Notes under the pieces: model-generated
What the model was told of the DNA's origin: nothing
The model's database searches: none
What the model saw: only the letters and a program-made list of their open reading frames with translations
Made by a program: the position numbers and the translations under genes
Part shown: in pieces, positions 43,840 through 54,799 of the stretch
Position numbering within the stretch: the first letter of the stretch is position 1
How the letters are laid out: the number at the start of each line of letters is the position of its first letter
NCBI GenBank assembly: GCA_029204225.1
Contig: MU832139.1
Span: 1 to 64,000, forward strand
Direction: 5' to 3'
DNA length: 64,000 nucleotides
DNA from: Diphasiastrum complanatum
Taxonomy: Eukaryota; Streptophyta; Lycopodiopsida; Lycopodiales; Lycopodiaceae

Positions 43840-46619
43840 ATGACAACTCTAAGCGAGAGTGTCCTTAACGAGTCAAGCAAATTGGAAGGTGCCGACAACT
43901 ATGCAGTTTGGAAATTCAAACTGAAGAACATTTTGATGGAAAATGAGCTATGGGAGATCGTGACAGGTGAAGAGACAAGGCCAGTGATTGAAGAAGATCA
44001 GCGGACATTTGATAGGAAAAGATGGAAAGCCCAAAATGTCATCAACTTATCAATTAGAGATGCAATTATTCCCTATATTTCAGATTCAGAAGGACCAAAA
44101 GAAACGTGGGATACATTGAAGGCATTGTTTGAAACGACAAATACATCTCGAATACTATTTCTAAAGACAAAGTTGCATACATTGCGGATGGATGATGGTG
44201 CAACTATTGGCAATCACATACTGAAGATCAAAGAGATTCGTGATCAATTAGCAGCAGTTGGAGAGCGAGTACAAGATCCTAAGATCGTGCAATTGACATT
44301 GAATAGTCTGAGTGAGTCACATCAGATGTTTGTGACGAGTATAGCCACAAGAGAAAATCTTCCAACCTATGAAGAACTAGGTGGATTGCTTTTGCAAGAA
44401 GAGCAACGTCAAGAGAACTTGAATCATCATAACAGGACCTATGATCAAGCTCTTGCAATTAGAGGACGAGGTGGAAGATTTGGCCGTGGAAAGTATCAAT
44501 CAAGAGGAGGAAACTCAAGTCGAGGATCATTTCAACAATTTCATGAGCAAGTCAATGATAGTCCGAATCGAGGTAATTGGAATCAAGACCGAGGTCAAGG
44601 ACACAGCTATTCAAGACAAAATAAACCTGAAAATTGTAGGTACTGCAACAAACCTAGTCACTGGGAGTGTGAATGCTTCAAGAAACAAAAGGAGACGGAA
44701 CAAAAAAAAGACAAATGGCAAGCAATAAATTATGCTGATCAATATCAATTTGATGACTATTATTATGAAGACAATTATATTGATCAACATCAATACGATG
44801 ATGATCAATATGAAGATGATACAGGTGAGAGTTCAAAATTGTTCATTACAGCGTTAATGACAAGTGATGAAGCCAAGGATACCTGGTACATTGCTAGTGG
44901 TGCATCCACGAGCATTACTTCAAGGAAAGAGTGGTTTTCAGAACTTAAGAAAACTGACAATGGTGATGAAGTTGGACATTGCTATCTATTAAAAGAGTTG
45001 GAGTGGTACCAGTGAAGTTAGACAACGGGAAGATAAAGCATATAAGCAATGTGCAATATGTACCTGGCTTGGCTAACAATCTACTATCTGTTGGGACGAT
45101 GGCTGATCAACAACTCAAGGCTGAGTTTGACAGTGACAAATGTCTTGTCAAAGACATCAAGAATCACTACAAAGTGATTGCTACAGAAGCTAGAGTCAAC
45201 GAGAATCGACTCTACAAATTGAATGCGAGATCTTTTACTCAAGCTATGGTAAGCATTGTTGATAATCAAAGTGATCTTTGGCATCAAAGGTTTGGTCATA
45301 TTAGTGCTCAAAGCTTGCAAATCCTTAAAAAAGGTAATCTAGTTGTTGGATTGCTTGATATCTCTTTTGAAAGAAAAATTTGTGAGGGTTGCATTTTGGG
45401 AAACAACATAGAGAGAGATTTTCCAAAGATGGAGCAAGAAGAGCCAATGGCATTCTTGATCTTGTTCATAGTGATCTGTGTGGACCAATACAAAATAGGT
45501 CCATTAGTAGTTGTTACTATTTCATCACATTTATTGATGACTATAGTAGACATATCTGGATTTATTTCATAAGCAAGAAATCTGATGCTTTTGCCAAGTT
45601 TAGAGAGTTCAAGGCTCTAGTTGAAAAACAAACAGGTTGTTATATTAAGACCCTCAGATCAGATGGTGGCGGTGAGTATTTTTCAATAGAGTTTATAAAT
45701 TTCTGCAAGGATCAGGGGATTAAGAGACAAACCACTACACCTTATTCACCACAACAAAACGGAGTTGCAAAACGAAAAAACAGATCCATTGTGGAGATGG
45801 CTAGGACATGCTTAAGAGCAAGGGTTTGCCAAATACTTTTGGGACAGAAGCATGCAACACAGCTACTCATATCTCGAATTGGTGTCTTACAAAGTCCGTG
45901 GAGGGTAAGACACCTTACGAAGCTTTTACTGGAAAGAAACCTAATGTTTCTCATTTATGAATATTTGGTTGTGATGCTTACGCTCATGTACCTGATGAAA
46001 AATGAAAGAAGTTGGATGCAAAAGCTGTTAAGTGTATTTTCTTTGGATATGATGAAAGAGCCCAGTCATACAGGATGTATGACACAGATGCACAAAAGAT
46101 CGTGATTTTCAAAGATGCTACTTTTGATGAGATGGGTCAAAATGACCAAATAAAATTGACAATTGATCCCTTTGATGATAAAGCTAAAGTGCAAGTGAAG
46201 AAAGAAGTTGGTGTCGATATGGAAGAGCCAATGGAAAAAGACAGGGTCAATAATGAGATTCCTAGGAGAGTGCCTAAGTGGTACTTGTCAGTAACAAGTG
46301 ATGCTAATAAGGGAGACTCTCTCGAATCAAGTGAGTAGGGAGAGCCTAGAAGATCAAGTAGAAATCAAAAACCTCCTGCAAGATTAGAGATGAATCTAGC
46401 CCTGCTCAAGGCTCAAGAACCAAAAACTTTTGATAAAGCAAAGGAGCACAAAGAGTGGCGTGAAGCTATGGAAATAGAAATGGAAGCTATATCGAAAAGT
46501 AGGATGTGGAACTTGGTTGAGCTACCTGATGGTAAGACGCTTATCACTTGCAAATGGATATACATGATCAAATATGGAGCCGATGGGCAACTCAACAAGT
46601 ATAAAGCACGGTTGGTTGC
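43840..46619 (+). pseudogene. Ty1/copia gag, protease, integrase and RT start (copia D)
   Basis: The 391-codon frame 43840-45015 holds a complete gag (NYAVWKFKLKNILMENELWE, TLKALFETTNTSRILFLKTK, Arg/Gly-rich linker), the knuckle CRYCNKPSHWECEC and an acidic Tyr/Asp/Gln-rich spacer. The protease motif is WYIASGASTSI, with GCT at 44893-44895 giving Ala for the catalytic Asp. The next frame (44979-45572) has VPGLANNLLSVGTM and DLWHQRFGHISAQSLQILKK. Integrase is at 45460-45960 (TLRSDGGGEY, PQQNGVAKRKNRS) with frame changes. RT begins MEAISKSRMWNLVELPDG, TLITCKWIYMIKYGADGQ and stops at YKARLVA, at the 46619 junction. RT, RNase H and the 3' LTR are missing. Confidence 0.9.
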
Positions 46620-48407
46620 GGTTTGCATCTAAATATTCACTGAGCTGATGAAGATTGTCGTTGCTGACATCTCCATAGCAGATGCACTGGTCCATGGTTG
46701 TTTGAATATACCTCATGACTCTTATGAGAGCCTTCCAATGGGTAATGCCAAGATTAGCCATATATTGGCTGAGTGAGCTTACTGCAAAAGAGATATCTGG
46801 TTTTGTACAGACCATTGCGTACATGAGAGATCCAAGTATCGATTGATAAGGTTACTCTCTCATCTGCTCCTCTTCCTACTTGTTTTGGGGACATGGGTCT
46901 TTTGACAAATGTAGGTCTGGATCCATCGGTGGGTGAGCTAATTTACAATTCATTAGATTGTATCTATTAAGAACATTGTGAGAATACCTTTGTTGAGTGA
47001 TGTAGATCAGTCGTCTCGCTCTGTCTCTGTGGATCTAAATGTCCAAACAAAAGTGAGCTTTGCCCAGATCAGTCATGTCGAACTCTAAAATCAGCATCTG
47101 CTTAGAATCCTTGACCAAATTGGTATTGTTGCTGAAAAGCAACGTATCATCCACATATAAGGTGATGACAATGAAGGATTGCTACACTGACTTGGAATAG
47201 ACGTTGCAATCAACAATGCTTGGTTGGAAACCTTGTTCAATGAGGAATGTGTTGATCCTCTGAAATCAAGCTCTGACAGACTATTCCAAGCCGTAAAGTG
47301 CCTTATGGAGTTTACAGACATGATTCTCCATACCTTCCAGAACGAATCCTTCAGACTAGATCATGTAGATGTCTTCTTGTATAACTCCATTCAGATAAGC
47401 TGTTTGTACATCAAGTTGATGTACTTCAAGGTTGGCAGTTGGTCATGTGCTGAGTGACTCCGGAATCCAAGAACCAAGAATTGTCGCTGGATGCTCCTTG
47501 ATGGCTGGTCATGAAGACATCCTGATCCGCTTCTTGAATAGGCTATGGAGCTTATGTAGCTACATTTTCTACTTGATTCGACTACCCTTTGCTGTTGTTC
47601 TTTGCTTGCAATATCCGACAATCTTGAATTTCGTGGTTGTTTTGTTTGTAGTATCTGCACAACAACTTCTTTTTCGTCTGCGGATTTGATTGTTTCCTTG
47701 TGCTGTGCTGGTTTCTGGTTTGCCTTTGATTGCTTTGGGCCTTTTTTCTTCTTCTGCTTAGTCGTGCTCTTGTTGGTGTATAAAGTGTGAGAATCAGCCA
47801 AGGAACTTCAGGTTTCGTTCCTCCGCGTGTCTTTCTGCAACAACATAGTAATGACTCTCGAAAGAGTCAGTTCTGGATGTGTCATGATTTTCATCACCCA
47901 GCTGGCGTATGAGCTTGGCAAGCTTGTAAGTAGTTGCATCATTGCATCTTGATCGTCTATGACAAATCTGACAGCGGCCATTTGCTTTAGCAGCTTCTTA
48001 AATTGGTTGATGTGATTTTGCAGGTAATTACCATTCGTCATCTTGAGGGAGTAAAATTTCATCCTAAGATGTAGCTTGGAAGCTTATCTCGCACTTCATA
48101 TAGTGTGCTCAAGATGTCCCAACCTTCTTTCGATGTCTGGGTCTCGGATATTTGGCCGATCTGGGTATTCGTAATGTTGAGGATGATCAGCATGAAAGCT
48201 TTGCCATCTTTTAGCTTCCATCTGACGATTGTTGTGTCGTTTGCTTCAGGTTTTTCTTCTGCACCTGTAACAACGTCATACAATTCTTTAGCCATTAGTA
48301 CAATTTTCATCTTAAATTTCCACAGGTGGTAATTGGCTCCATCAAGCTTGTCCATGATAGGACTGGAAGATTAGTCTAGGTGATAGGAAAAACTATCAGT
48401 GACCTAA
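46620..48407 (-). pseudogene. Copia B3 gag, protease remnant and RT/RNase H (minus strand)
   Basis: Minus-strand order from 48355: MDKLDGANYHLWKFKMKIVL, ELYDVVTGAEEKPEANDT; then 48062-47808 (NGNYLQNHINQFKKLLKQMA, LTSLPSSYASWVMKI); then a Lys-rich tail (47801). That frame jumps at about 47430 straight into RT (LPTLKYINLMYKQLI), so integrase is deleted. RT/RNase H follows at 47400-46640 with YMYADDTLLFS-like sequence near 47150 and MYAMVCTKPDISFAVSSLSQ, MANLGITHWKALIRVMRYIQ. It ends at LSEYLDA at the copia D junction. The leader matches copia B2 up to about 48407; the 5' LTR is gone. Confidence 0.85.
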
Positions 48408-48556
48408 GTATGAACCTTTTGATTCATTCATAATCACTAATTTTGTTATTTATTCATTTCAACTTTTTGTTGATTTGCTTATTATATACTGTTGTGAATA
48501 CTGTGAGTGTCCTAGTTTCTACTGACATTTTCATGAACATTATGTTTGCAATGCAG
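48408..48556 (+). other. Intron-like sequence upstream of the DDE-like gene
   Basis: T-rich sequence ending TTTGCAATGCAG, a good 3' splice site. The upstream exon, if any, was removed by copia B3. Confidence 0.45.
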
Positions 48557-50450
48557 ATCAGCATTGGTTGTTCATGACCATTTGGCCGATGAGATTTCAA
48601 TTGGAAACTCACTAGGCTCTATCTTGACTTCTAAATCTATGACATCAATGCTAAATAATAACAAAATGAAAAAGATTAAGGCTTTAGTTACTGATAGCAT
48701 TATGGATGAAGTTGGAAAAGTATTAGACACTACATTGCTTCAGGGGGCATGTGACTTTTCTAGCATCAGTAAGGAAGCATATGCAACAATGTTTAAGATG
48801 ATAAAGGAGGCATTTACACAGGTAAATATTAAAAAGTTATCCCACGACCATTTTATCTTAAAAAAAAGAGAGACATGTTAAACCATGGTATGCAGACAAT
48901 AGTTGGTAATCCATCTCATATCAATGACGTGTATTGCTCGAAAGGAGAAAGTCTAGCATATAACAATTCCAACAATTTATTTATTGACATTAATCAGTTA
49001 TTAACATTTATCATAAATTTTTACGGTATTACAAATGAGAATGTCAATAACAAGTTGATAGTTGTTCTCAAGTTAGATGAGTCTGAAATTATAAAAGGAC
49101 AAAAAATGGAAAGAGTCAGCCTCACAATCATGAATAGAGCACTTTCAAATTCAGAAGACTCAGAAGGCCTCAATTTTAGTGTTCAATCAGAAAATGATAT
49201 TTGATGGTTGGCAGCATTTCAGGTATAACGGTTCCTTCGCATAATAAATAGGGATAATCATTTGAATATGGATTTCACATCTAAAATCTCCTCTGTGTTA
49301 GTATTATGAGGCGAATCACGTTTTTGTATTCTCTTATAGGTGCTGAAAGAAGACCATAGCATTCTCTCATGGATATTTAATAGAACATCATATCCTGCCA
49401 CCATAAAAAATCACATGGAGGGAGTTCCACTCACTATTATTGGAAATTGGCACTTTCAGCATTGAATGGCATTTAGCAGGAGATCTGAAGACATTAAAAT
49501 GTATGTTCAATGTATCTCATGGCGCTAACTCTAAATACCCTTGTTTGTACTGCATGAAAACAACAAAAGACATGACAAGGAGTACAATAGAATCAAGAGA
49601 CCAAGAAGATCCTAATTGAAAACCTATACTACCGATTCCTCTACGAAATGTTCATATTTGTACATTGCATGCAGAGGTGCGTATTATAAAACAAATAATA
49701 TATCTTCACATCTTGTTTGCATGGAATTCCAAGCCAGAGGCCTTTGCGAAGGAAGCTATTTTCATATTAGAGATTGTGTTGTCCAAAGCAGGCTTACATA
49801 AAGGCCACGTTGAAATAAAAAAAGATGACAAGCTACCAAGTAAAACAGGAAATATTCCATGCAAGCCGAGCATTGGAGGATCTAAAGCTCGAAGATTTTT
49901 ATCAAATTATTTTGGCAAACAATCTAAGGTTCAATACACGGTTTGGAAAGAAATTATTGCAGCAACTCAAGATTTCGAAAAAGAAGGTTCCACTCGTATA
50001 CACAAAGTAGAAGTTTGGAAAAAGTTAGAAAATATGGTGAAATACTTGAGAAAAGATAAATTTTCAAATACTGATGTTCAAATGATACAGAAAACAACCA
50101 ATGAATTTGTGGATGCCGTTCAAAGTGCATGGGGTGTTGATCATATAACACATTATATGGTAAGATTTTGATTTTACACTACGATAGACAAATATGTGCA
50201 ATTAAATTAGATACTTTTGGTATTGATTTAGATTATGTTTTTAGGACATGTAGCACATATTATGACATCATTCGACATTCTTTGCAAGAAATAGTGGAAG
50301 TCTTAGTATATGGTCATCGCAAGGAATGGAAAAATCTCATTGGCAAGCAAGAGCGACATTTCATAAAAGTACACAACATGGCGGGATTAGCACAAAAAAC
50401 AGCTATATACTGCAACTTTTCCAATGGTTTTATAGAAGAATCTAGATTCC
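48557..50450 (+). pseudogene. DDE transposase-like gene with RAG1/Transib-like motif order, degenerate
   Basis: Exons read between GT/AG sites. About 48557-48821 has ISIGNSLGSILTSKSMTSML and ISKEAYATMFKMIKEAFTQ. 48896-49222 ends in LIVVLKLDESEIIKGQKMER and VSLTIMNRAL (first acid, Asp at 49077). 49340-49463 has VLKEDHSILSWIF. From about 49460 comes IEWHLAGDLKTLKCMFNVS, HGANSKYPCLYCMKTTKD (second Asp at 49482, CxxC at 49542-49553). This runs on to WGVDHITHYM before GTAAGA at 50161. The next exon reads HHSTFFARNSGSLSIWSSQG, MEKSHWQARATFHKSTQHGG (Glu at 50329). Order D, D with following CxxC, then E resembles RAG1/Transib transposases; the kinship is inference. At least four stops and one frameshift make it dead. 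The binding domain and terminal repeats were not found. Confidence 0.55.
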
Positions 50451-50581
50451 TCATAATACAAAATCCACGGATTATAAAAAATTTCAAAAAGCATGCAAAT
50501 TTATACAAGCTAGTAGGCTATAGACACAATAAATTTTTGTACATTAAATAAAAATATTTACAAAGTACAATTCAGCAGTAT

Positions 50582-51484
50582 CTAATCTGCTTCCGATATT
50601 TTTTCCAATGAAAGTTGCAACTTAGAATCATGCAACAATTTTTTTCTTTCGTATGGATCCAATAGCTCATAGTTTTCATGCTTACTCAGATCAACGTAAG
50701 CAGCATACACTGCAAAATGAGATGATCTGAGCATGGAATTCACTGGTCCATATCCTAAAATTGTAACCGCAATAGTTTTCTTTACAAAAATTATTTTATG
50801 CACCTTATTGAAATTATGTCCTCCACGAAAATGAGACAGTGCCTTGATTGCCATAATCATAGTTTCACGATGTTGATGAAACTTTGAATGGACAACACTT
50901 ATCTCATTATTCTTGAAGGACTTCAGATAGTGCCCCAGTGCACGATCTCTTGAAAATTCTCCAGCAGAAGATCTCTGCCCTCCTCGACAAATTGTGAAAT
51001 CATCAAGGAAAATTGTTTCTTGAAATGATAAAAAACAAAGTAAGCTCCAGTATATAATCTGACATAACAAATCTACTAGTACTTGATAAGAGACAAAAGC
51101 TTACGCATTCGGCTTTGTCTTCTCTAATTACTGTCTCTCCATCAATATTATGTCCATCTTTCGATGTCAATATTGTTGGTGAATAGCAGTTGGCTGTGAA
51201 AAACCAAGTTGACTTTGGATGAGTGCCACCAGGTCCTGATAATGAATCATGTCTTTATTATGAGATTTGAATAGCGGAAAACTGAGTAGGGACTTAAATC
51301 TGAGATATATCTCAGAAAATGCCTCCACACCAGGGCCCTTAGTTATGGAAGGTAGAATAAAAAGAAAAGGAGAAAAAAGAGATTTCAAATAGTCCAACCT
51401 ATCAATAATACCAAATTCATTAAAAAAAAAAAACAAACTGGATTCAAAATTAGACATTTTAAACAAAAATAACAGAAGTTTCAA
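50582..51484 (-). CDS. Unrecognised minus-strand gene (gene X)
   Basis: The frame 51070-50582 reads ETIFLDDFTICRGGQRSSAG, RDRALGHYLKSFKNNEISVV, KALSHFRGGHNFNKVHKIIF and LGYGPVNSMLRSSHFAVYAA, with a clean stop. An upstream segment (51235-51105) between ATTATCAG and GTAAGC reads GPGGTHPKSTWFFTANCYSP, TILTSKDGHNIDGETVIRED, but joining it to the AG at 51019 does not keep the long frame, so the splicing is uncertain. The frame at 51484-51167 (FESSLFFFFNEFGIIDRLDY) could be the first exon. A TATA box lies upstream at 51766-51773. I recognise no family. It converges with the DDE-like gene, from whose last recognised exon it is only about 130 bp away. Confidence 0.4.
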
Positions 51485-51529
51485 TTATCGCTCTCAGGCG
51501 CAAACACCGCAGGTCAGACAAGCATGTCA

Positions 51530-52300
51530 AGGCAACGTGCGCTCGAGAGAGATATTTGAAGTTGGAGTATCAGATCCAAACGCAAAAACATCGAGCAGAA
51601 AAGAAAAGAGATGCGAAGCGCGCTTGAATGCGATATCGAACGATGCAGTATCGGATCCAGGCGCATAATAGTCAACGAAAGGTAATGAGAGCAAGCGACG
51701 CGCTTGAAATCGATATCCGGCAAAGCAATCATAAATTTGTGTGAAAATTCGAGGCGAAAAAGACCTATTTATAAAAAAAAAAATATGCACGTGTGGAGAA
51801 GTGGCGAAGGAACACGTGTTGACATGTGATTGGTCAAAATAAATGCGCCGTACCTAGAATGATTGATCTGACATCTGTCACATGCGAGAATGACACGCGT
51901 CGATAACGGATTTGCGCACGTGTCTGAGCCCACGTGGCCTCATAATTGGGTCATCATTGTCAGTATGGACATTCCACATGGCCTAATAATCTAACAACAC
52001 ATGTCTTCGCCGTCTTTTCACACGTGCAAAAATTTCATATATATAAGTCCTCGGAATTTTTATTTTTTTTCGCAAAATTTTTGCTTTTAGCTCCCGATAT
52101 CGCTCTCAAGCGCGCTCTTTCACCGTTCAAGCTTCTCCCTCTCACAGTGCGCTCGAGTCCGATACCGCTGGTGGTGCAATATCGCTTTCGAGCGCGCATC
52201 TCTTTTCTTCAAATAATCTGTGTAGATCTTGCTCTCAAAACCGATATTCAGTTTTGGTATCGATCTCAAGCGTCCTTTCATTGCAATTTTTTTTGTTTTC
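51530..52300. promoter_or_regulatory. Palindromic divergent promoter with five CACGTG boxes
   Basis: TATAAATA on the minus strand (51766-51773) and TATATATAAG on the plus strand (52038-52047) face outward. CACGTG boxes are at 51788, 51813, 51917, 51931 and 52021; inverted CCAAT (ATTGG) motifs are at 51829 and 51945. The halves mirror each other around about 51907. CACGTG 51788 pairs with 52021, the TATA boxes pair, and GATATC 51712 pairs with 52096. Each transcribed arm carries repeats of a GATATCG-CTTTCAAGCGCGC type motif (three or so per side). It faces gene X to the left and the H3-like frame to the right. Confidence 0.7.
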
Positions 52301-52355
52301 ATCCACTTTGGTTTTGTTCAAACTTCATTTTGTTAAATTTCTTCTTCTAAGAATG

Positions 52356-52523
52356 ATGGCCAAGACCAAATCCACCGCTCGTGCCATCACCACTGTACAG
52401 CCATCCCATTCCCGTGTTCCCCCTGATACTGGCCGTAGATGTGGCAAGAAGCAGGTCTGGTTGAGGGAGATCAGAAAACTCCAAAGATCAACCGAATTGT
52501 TGATCCCTAGCAAGAGGAGCTAG
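52356..52523 (+). CDS. Short histone H3-like protein (55 aa, N-terminal part only)
   Basis: MAKTKSTARA parallels the H3 tail start (ARTKQTAR). Then follows a diverged Pro/Arg-rich tail (VQPSHSRVPPDTGRRCGKKQ), and VWLREIRKLQRSTELLIPSK matches the H3 alpha-N helix segment 'LREIRKYQKSTELLI'. LLIP rather than LLIR recalls centromeric H3 (CENH3). The frame stops at SKRS, before the histone fold. The copia B4 LTR starts within a few bases, so the gene was probably truncated. I chose the second of two adjacent ATGs (52353 and 52356) because it gives MAKTK. It is driven by the divergent promoter through a ~300 bp leader. It could be a transposon-captured H3 variant piece. Confidence 0.55.
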   Translation: MAKTKSTARAITTVQPSHSRVPPDTGRRCGKKQVWLREIRKLQRSTELLIPSKRS

Positions 52524-52529
52524 GCAAAT

Positions 52530-52994
52530 TAATAGAGAAACTTGTACATTTTGTCTGACTCTCTTATTGCTCAATCTGGTAATCTGTTCTTAGCGAATTA
52601 TTATTAGTCTAGCTGTTCGGGACTAATATTTAGTCTTGCCTTTCGCGACTAATTCGAGACTAATTATCAGTCGAGCTCAGTCTAGCTCTTCGTGAATCAT
52701 TTGCAACTAATAATTTGTCTAGTTGTTTCACGACAAATTATCCTTCTGATGATTTGTTGTTTAATGTTTGGCTACGTAATCAGATCGACCGTGATTTTTA
52801 TCACTAACGTTCTGTTTGTTTTTTATAGGCGTAGTTGTGCTTAGGGAAAGAGTAATTTAGCTCATTCTACTACGCACGAACACTTTCCGTTCGAGTTCAT
52901 TTCTCGTTCGAGTTTTGAGTTCTTTTATTTTCGTGTTCGTTTCTTTTAGAGATATTTTTGTTTCTCACAGTAACACACCCTCTTTCACCCAACA
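52530..52994 (+). repeat. Copia B4 LTR, 3' half
   Basis: Aligns with 33000-33455 of the copia B2 LTR (AATATTTAGTCTTGCCTTTC, TATCAGTCGAGCTCAGTC, CACTAACGTTCTGTTTG) and ends TCACCCAACA. It is not followed by a primer site but by pol sequence in the opposite orientation. Confidence 0.85.
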
Positions 52995-53490
52995 CTAGAC
53001 ACATTTCCATTCGGTCCATACTTCAATCTGTATACCCATTTGCATTGCACAATTTTTTGCTTATCTGGTACTGGGTGTAGAATCCATACCTCGTTCTTCT
53101 TTATTAATTCGATCTTCTCGTTCATGGCTTGCACCCATTTGTCCTTGTCTGGACGATCGATGGGTTCCTCGTAGGTTTGCGGTTCGCCATTGAATTCGTA
53201 GAACTCTTCAGATGTCGAAGTCGAGCTGCTTGGCACGAATCTGGCTGGCGCTCTTCATTCTCTTGTTGATCTCTTGAGAGATTCTTCAGGTATTGCAATG
53301 TCTTTGCCTTTGTCTCTTCGGCTAGGTGTGGAACCATTGTGTTTTACTGTTGTTCAAGTTGTAGGTAGGCTTGCAGTTCTATTGTCTAGGACGGCTTCTG
53401 CATGTGGGCAGTTTCTTTGTATTTCTGTAGATACAAAGGCTTGTTGGTCCTTTCTGTGCATTTTTGTAGACATGAACTCGAAAGCTATCA
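52995..53490 (-). pseudogene. Copia B4 RT N-terminus and upstream linker
   Basis: The minus frame reads SEEFYEFNGEPQTYEEPIDR, KWVQAMNEKIELIKKNEVWI and QKIVQCKWVYRLKYGPNGNV, the copia RT entry region (eW..AM..Ei..l..n.tW.l, CKWVyklK). Upstream (53480-53240) is a broken Ser/Arg-rich linker. It is cut at 52994 by the reversed LTR end. Confidence 0.85.
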
Positions 53491-53539
53491 AAGCTTTGTG
53501 GCTAGAAACATTAAGTTTCTTCATTTTATACATATATAG

Positions 53540-54570
53540 ATTCAGATGAGTATCTTAAATTTGAGAGTGACATATCTAATGCTGTAGATGGAACTGGAGT
53601 TCCATTTTGTTTTAGATTAGAGAAATTTGATTTCACTATAAATTATAGGGTAATTGATTGTTTGGATCTGAAAAACAAACGAGCTTCTATCAGTGATTTT
53701 GTGATAGAATATGGGGTCACACTCTTGCAATTTGACATTGCAAGAGATTCATCGAGAGAAATTTTGGTGCTCAGCAATTTTTTCCTCCAGGCAATTAAGA
53801 AGAAGAATGACACTTTGTCACAATGTTTGTTTAGTGGATGCACACCAATTACAAAATACCTGCTGATGTCTTATCACTTCAAGTAAATCAATTTCAATGC
53901 TTCTTGTTATTTATAGCTTTATCATTGGCATTATCATTTGAAATATTTCTCAGAATACTCTCTATTTTATTTTGCAGTGAGCATTGGAGTTTAAACCTGA
54001 TCTCTATTAGGAGACCTGTAAATAATGTTATTAAACATTTTTGTGTAAAGATGAATTCGGTTGGTAATACATATAAGGATATTGACTCGATCCTATCGAT
54101 TGTATGTAAATATATTCCATCAGAGACTCCCCATGCAACTGAATGGGAGATCATCAGTTTGGAGGTAAATTCTGTCCTTCTCATTCTGAAATCAACAATC
54201 TAATGTGTTCTTATCATTGTGTGGTTTCCAATTATTGATATCTTGTGTTCTGAACTTTTTGCAGTCACCCCAACAAAATGATTCATTCAATTGTGGGTGG
54301 TACACTTTGTACAATACAAAGTTGTTTTTTGAGTGGTTCATCCTTCAATAGGATGTTGATATTTCAAAGGTGATTTATTTTGTTTATTCTTGATTTTGAA
54401 GTCATGATTCATTTTTCTAAGCTGAAAATTTTCTAACCATAACTAATATGCAAATATTCTATGTTGTAGTTTAAACTTCATGAATACACAGCATTCTAGG
54501 TGTACAAATATAGACAAAAAATGATCTTGATCATATTGGCGAGGGCAAGGCTTCAGCCAACCCTAGTTGA
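53540..54570 (+). pseudogene. Ulp1/C48-like cysteine protease, catalytic residues kept (copy 2)
   Basis: The first exon (53540-53886) has VPFCFRLEKFDFTINYRVID, ASISDFVIEYGVTLLQFDIA and EILVLSNFFLQAIKKKNDTL. After an intron with a TTTTGCAG acceptor, 53980-54160 gives HWSLNLISIRRPVNNVIKHF (catalytic His) and PHATEWEIISLE. The next exon at 54265 has SPQQNDSFNCGWYTLYNTKL with the catalytic Gln and Cys of C48 peptidases. One stop (TAG after FFEWFILQ) and a last exon (54470-54570) VYKYRQKMILIILARARLQP follow. Its start is lost at the copia B4 junction. C48 enzymes process SUMO/ubiquitin-like proteins; captured copies are known in plant transposons. Confidence 0.65.
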
Positions 54571-54799
54571 TGATGGCGCTCTGGATGATGTTATTATACT
54601 AAATAAAAACCAGAAAAATATAGATATCATAGAACAAATATAGATTGAAAATGTATAGAATTGATAGGAAAATATATATTTATATATCAAATGCAGTTCC
54701 ATTTTATTAAATTTGGGAGCCCAAAATACATGTATTGATGCCCAAATTGGGCTTTCATTTTTTGAATGAAAGAGTCTATACACAAATTTTGCTGAATTT

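Noticed and set aside
43537-43843. Frames of Tyr/Arg/Ser-rich residues before copia D gag
   Set aside because: They run through the 82 bp tandem repeats and do not connect to gag.
50168-50551. 127-codon open frame after the DDE-like domain
   Set aside because: A different frame of the same DNA gives the conserved GSLSIWSSQGMEKSH block, so this longer open frame is probably a by-product.
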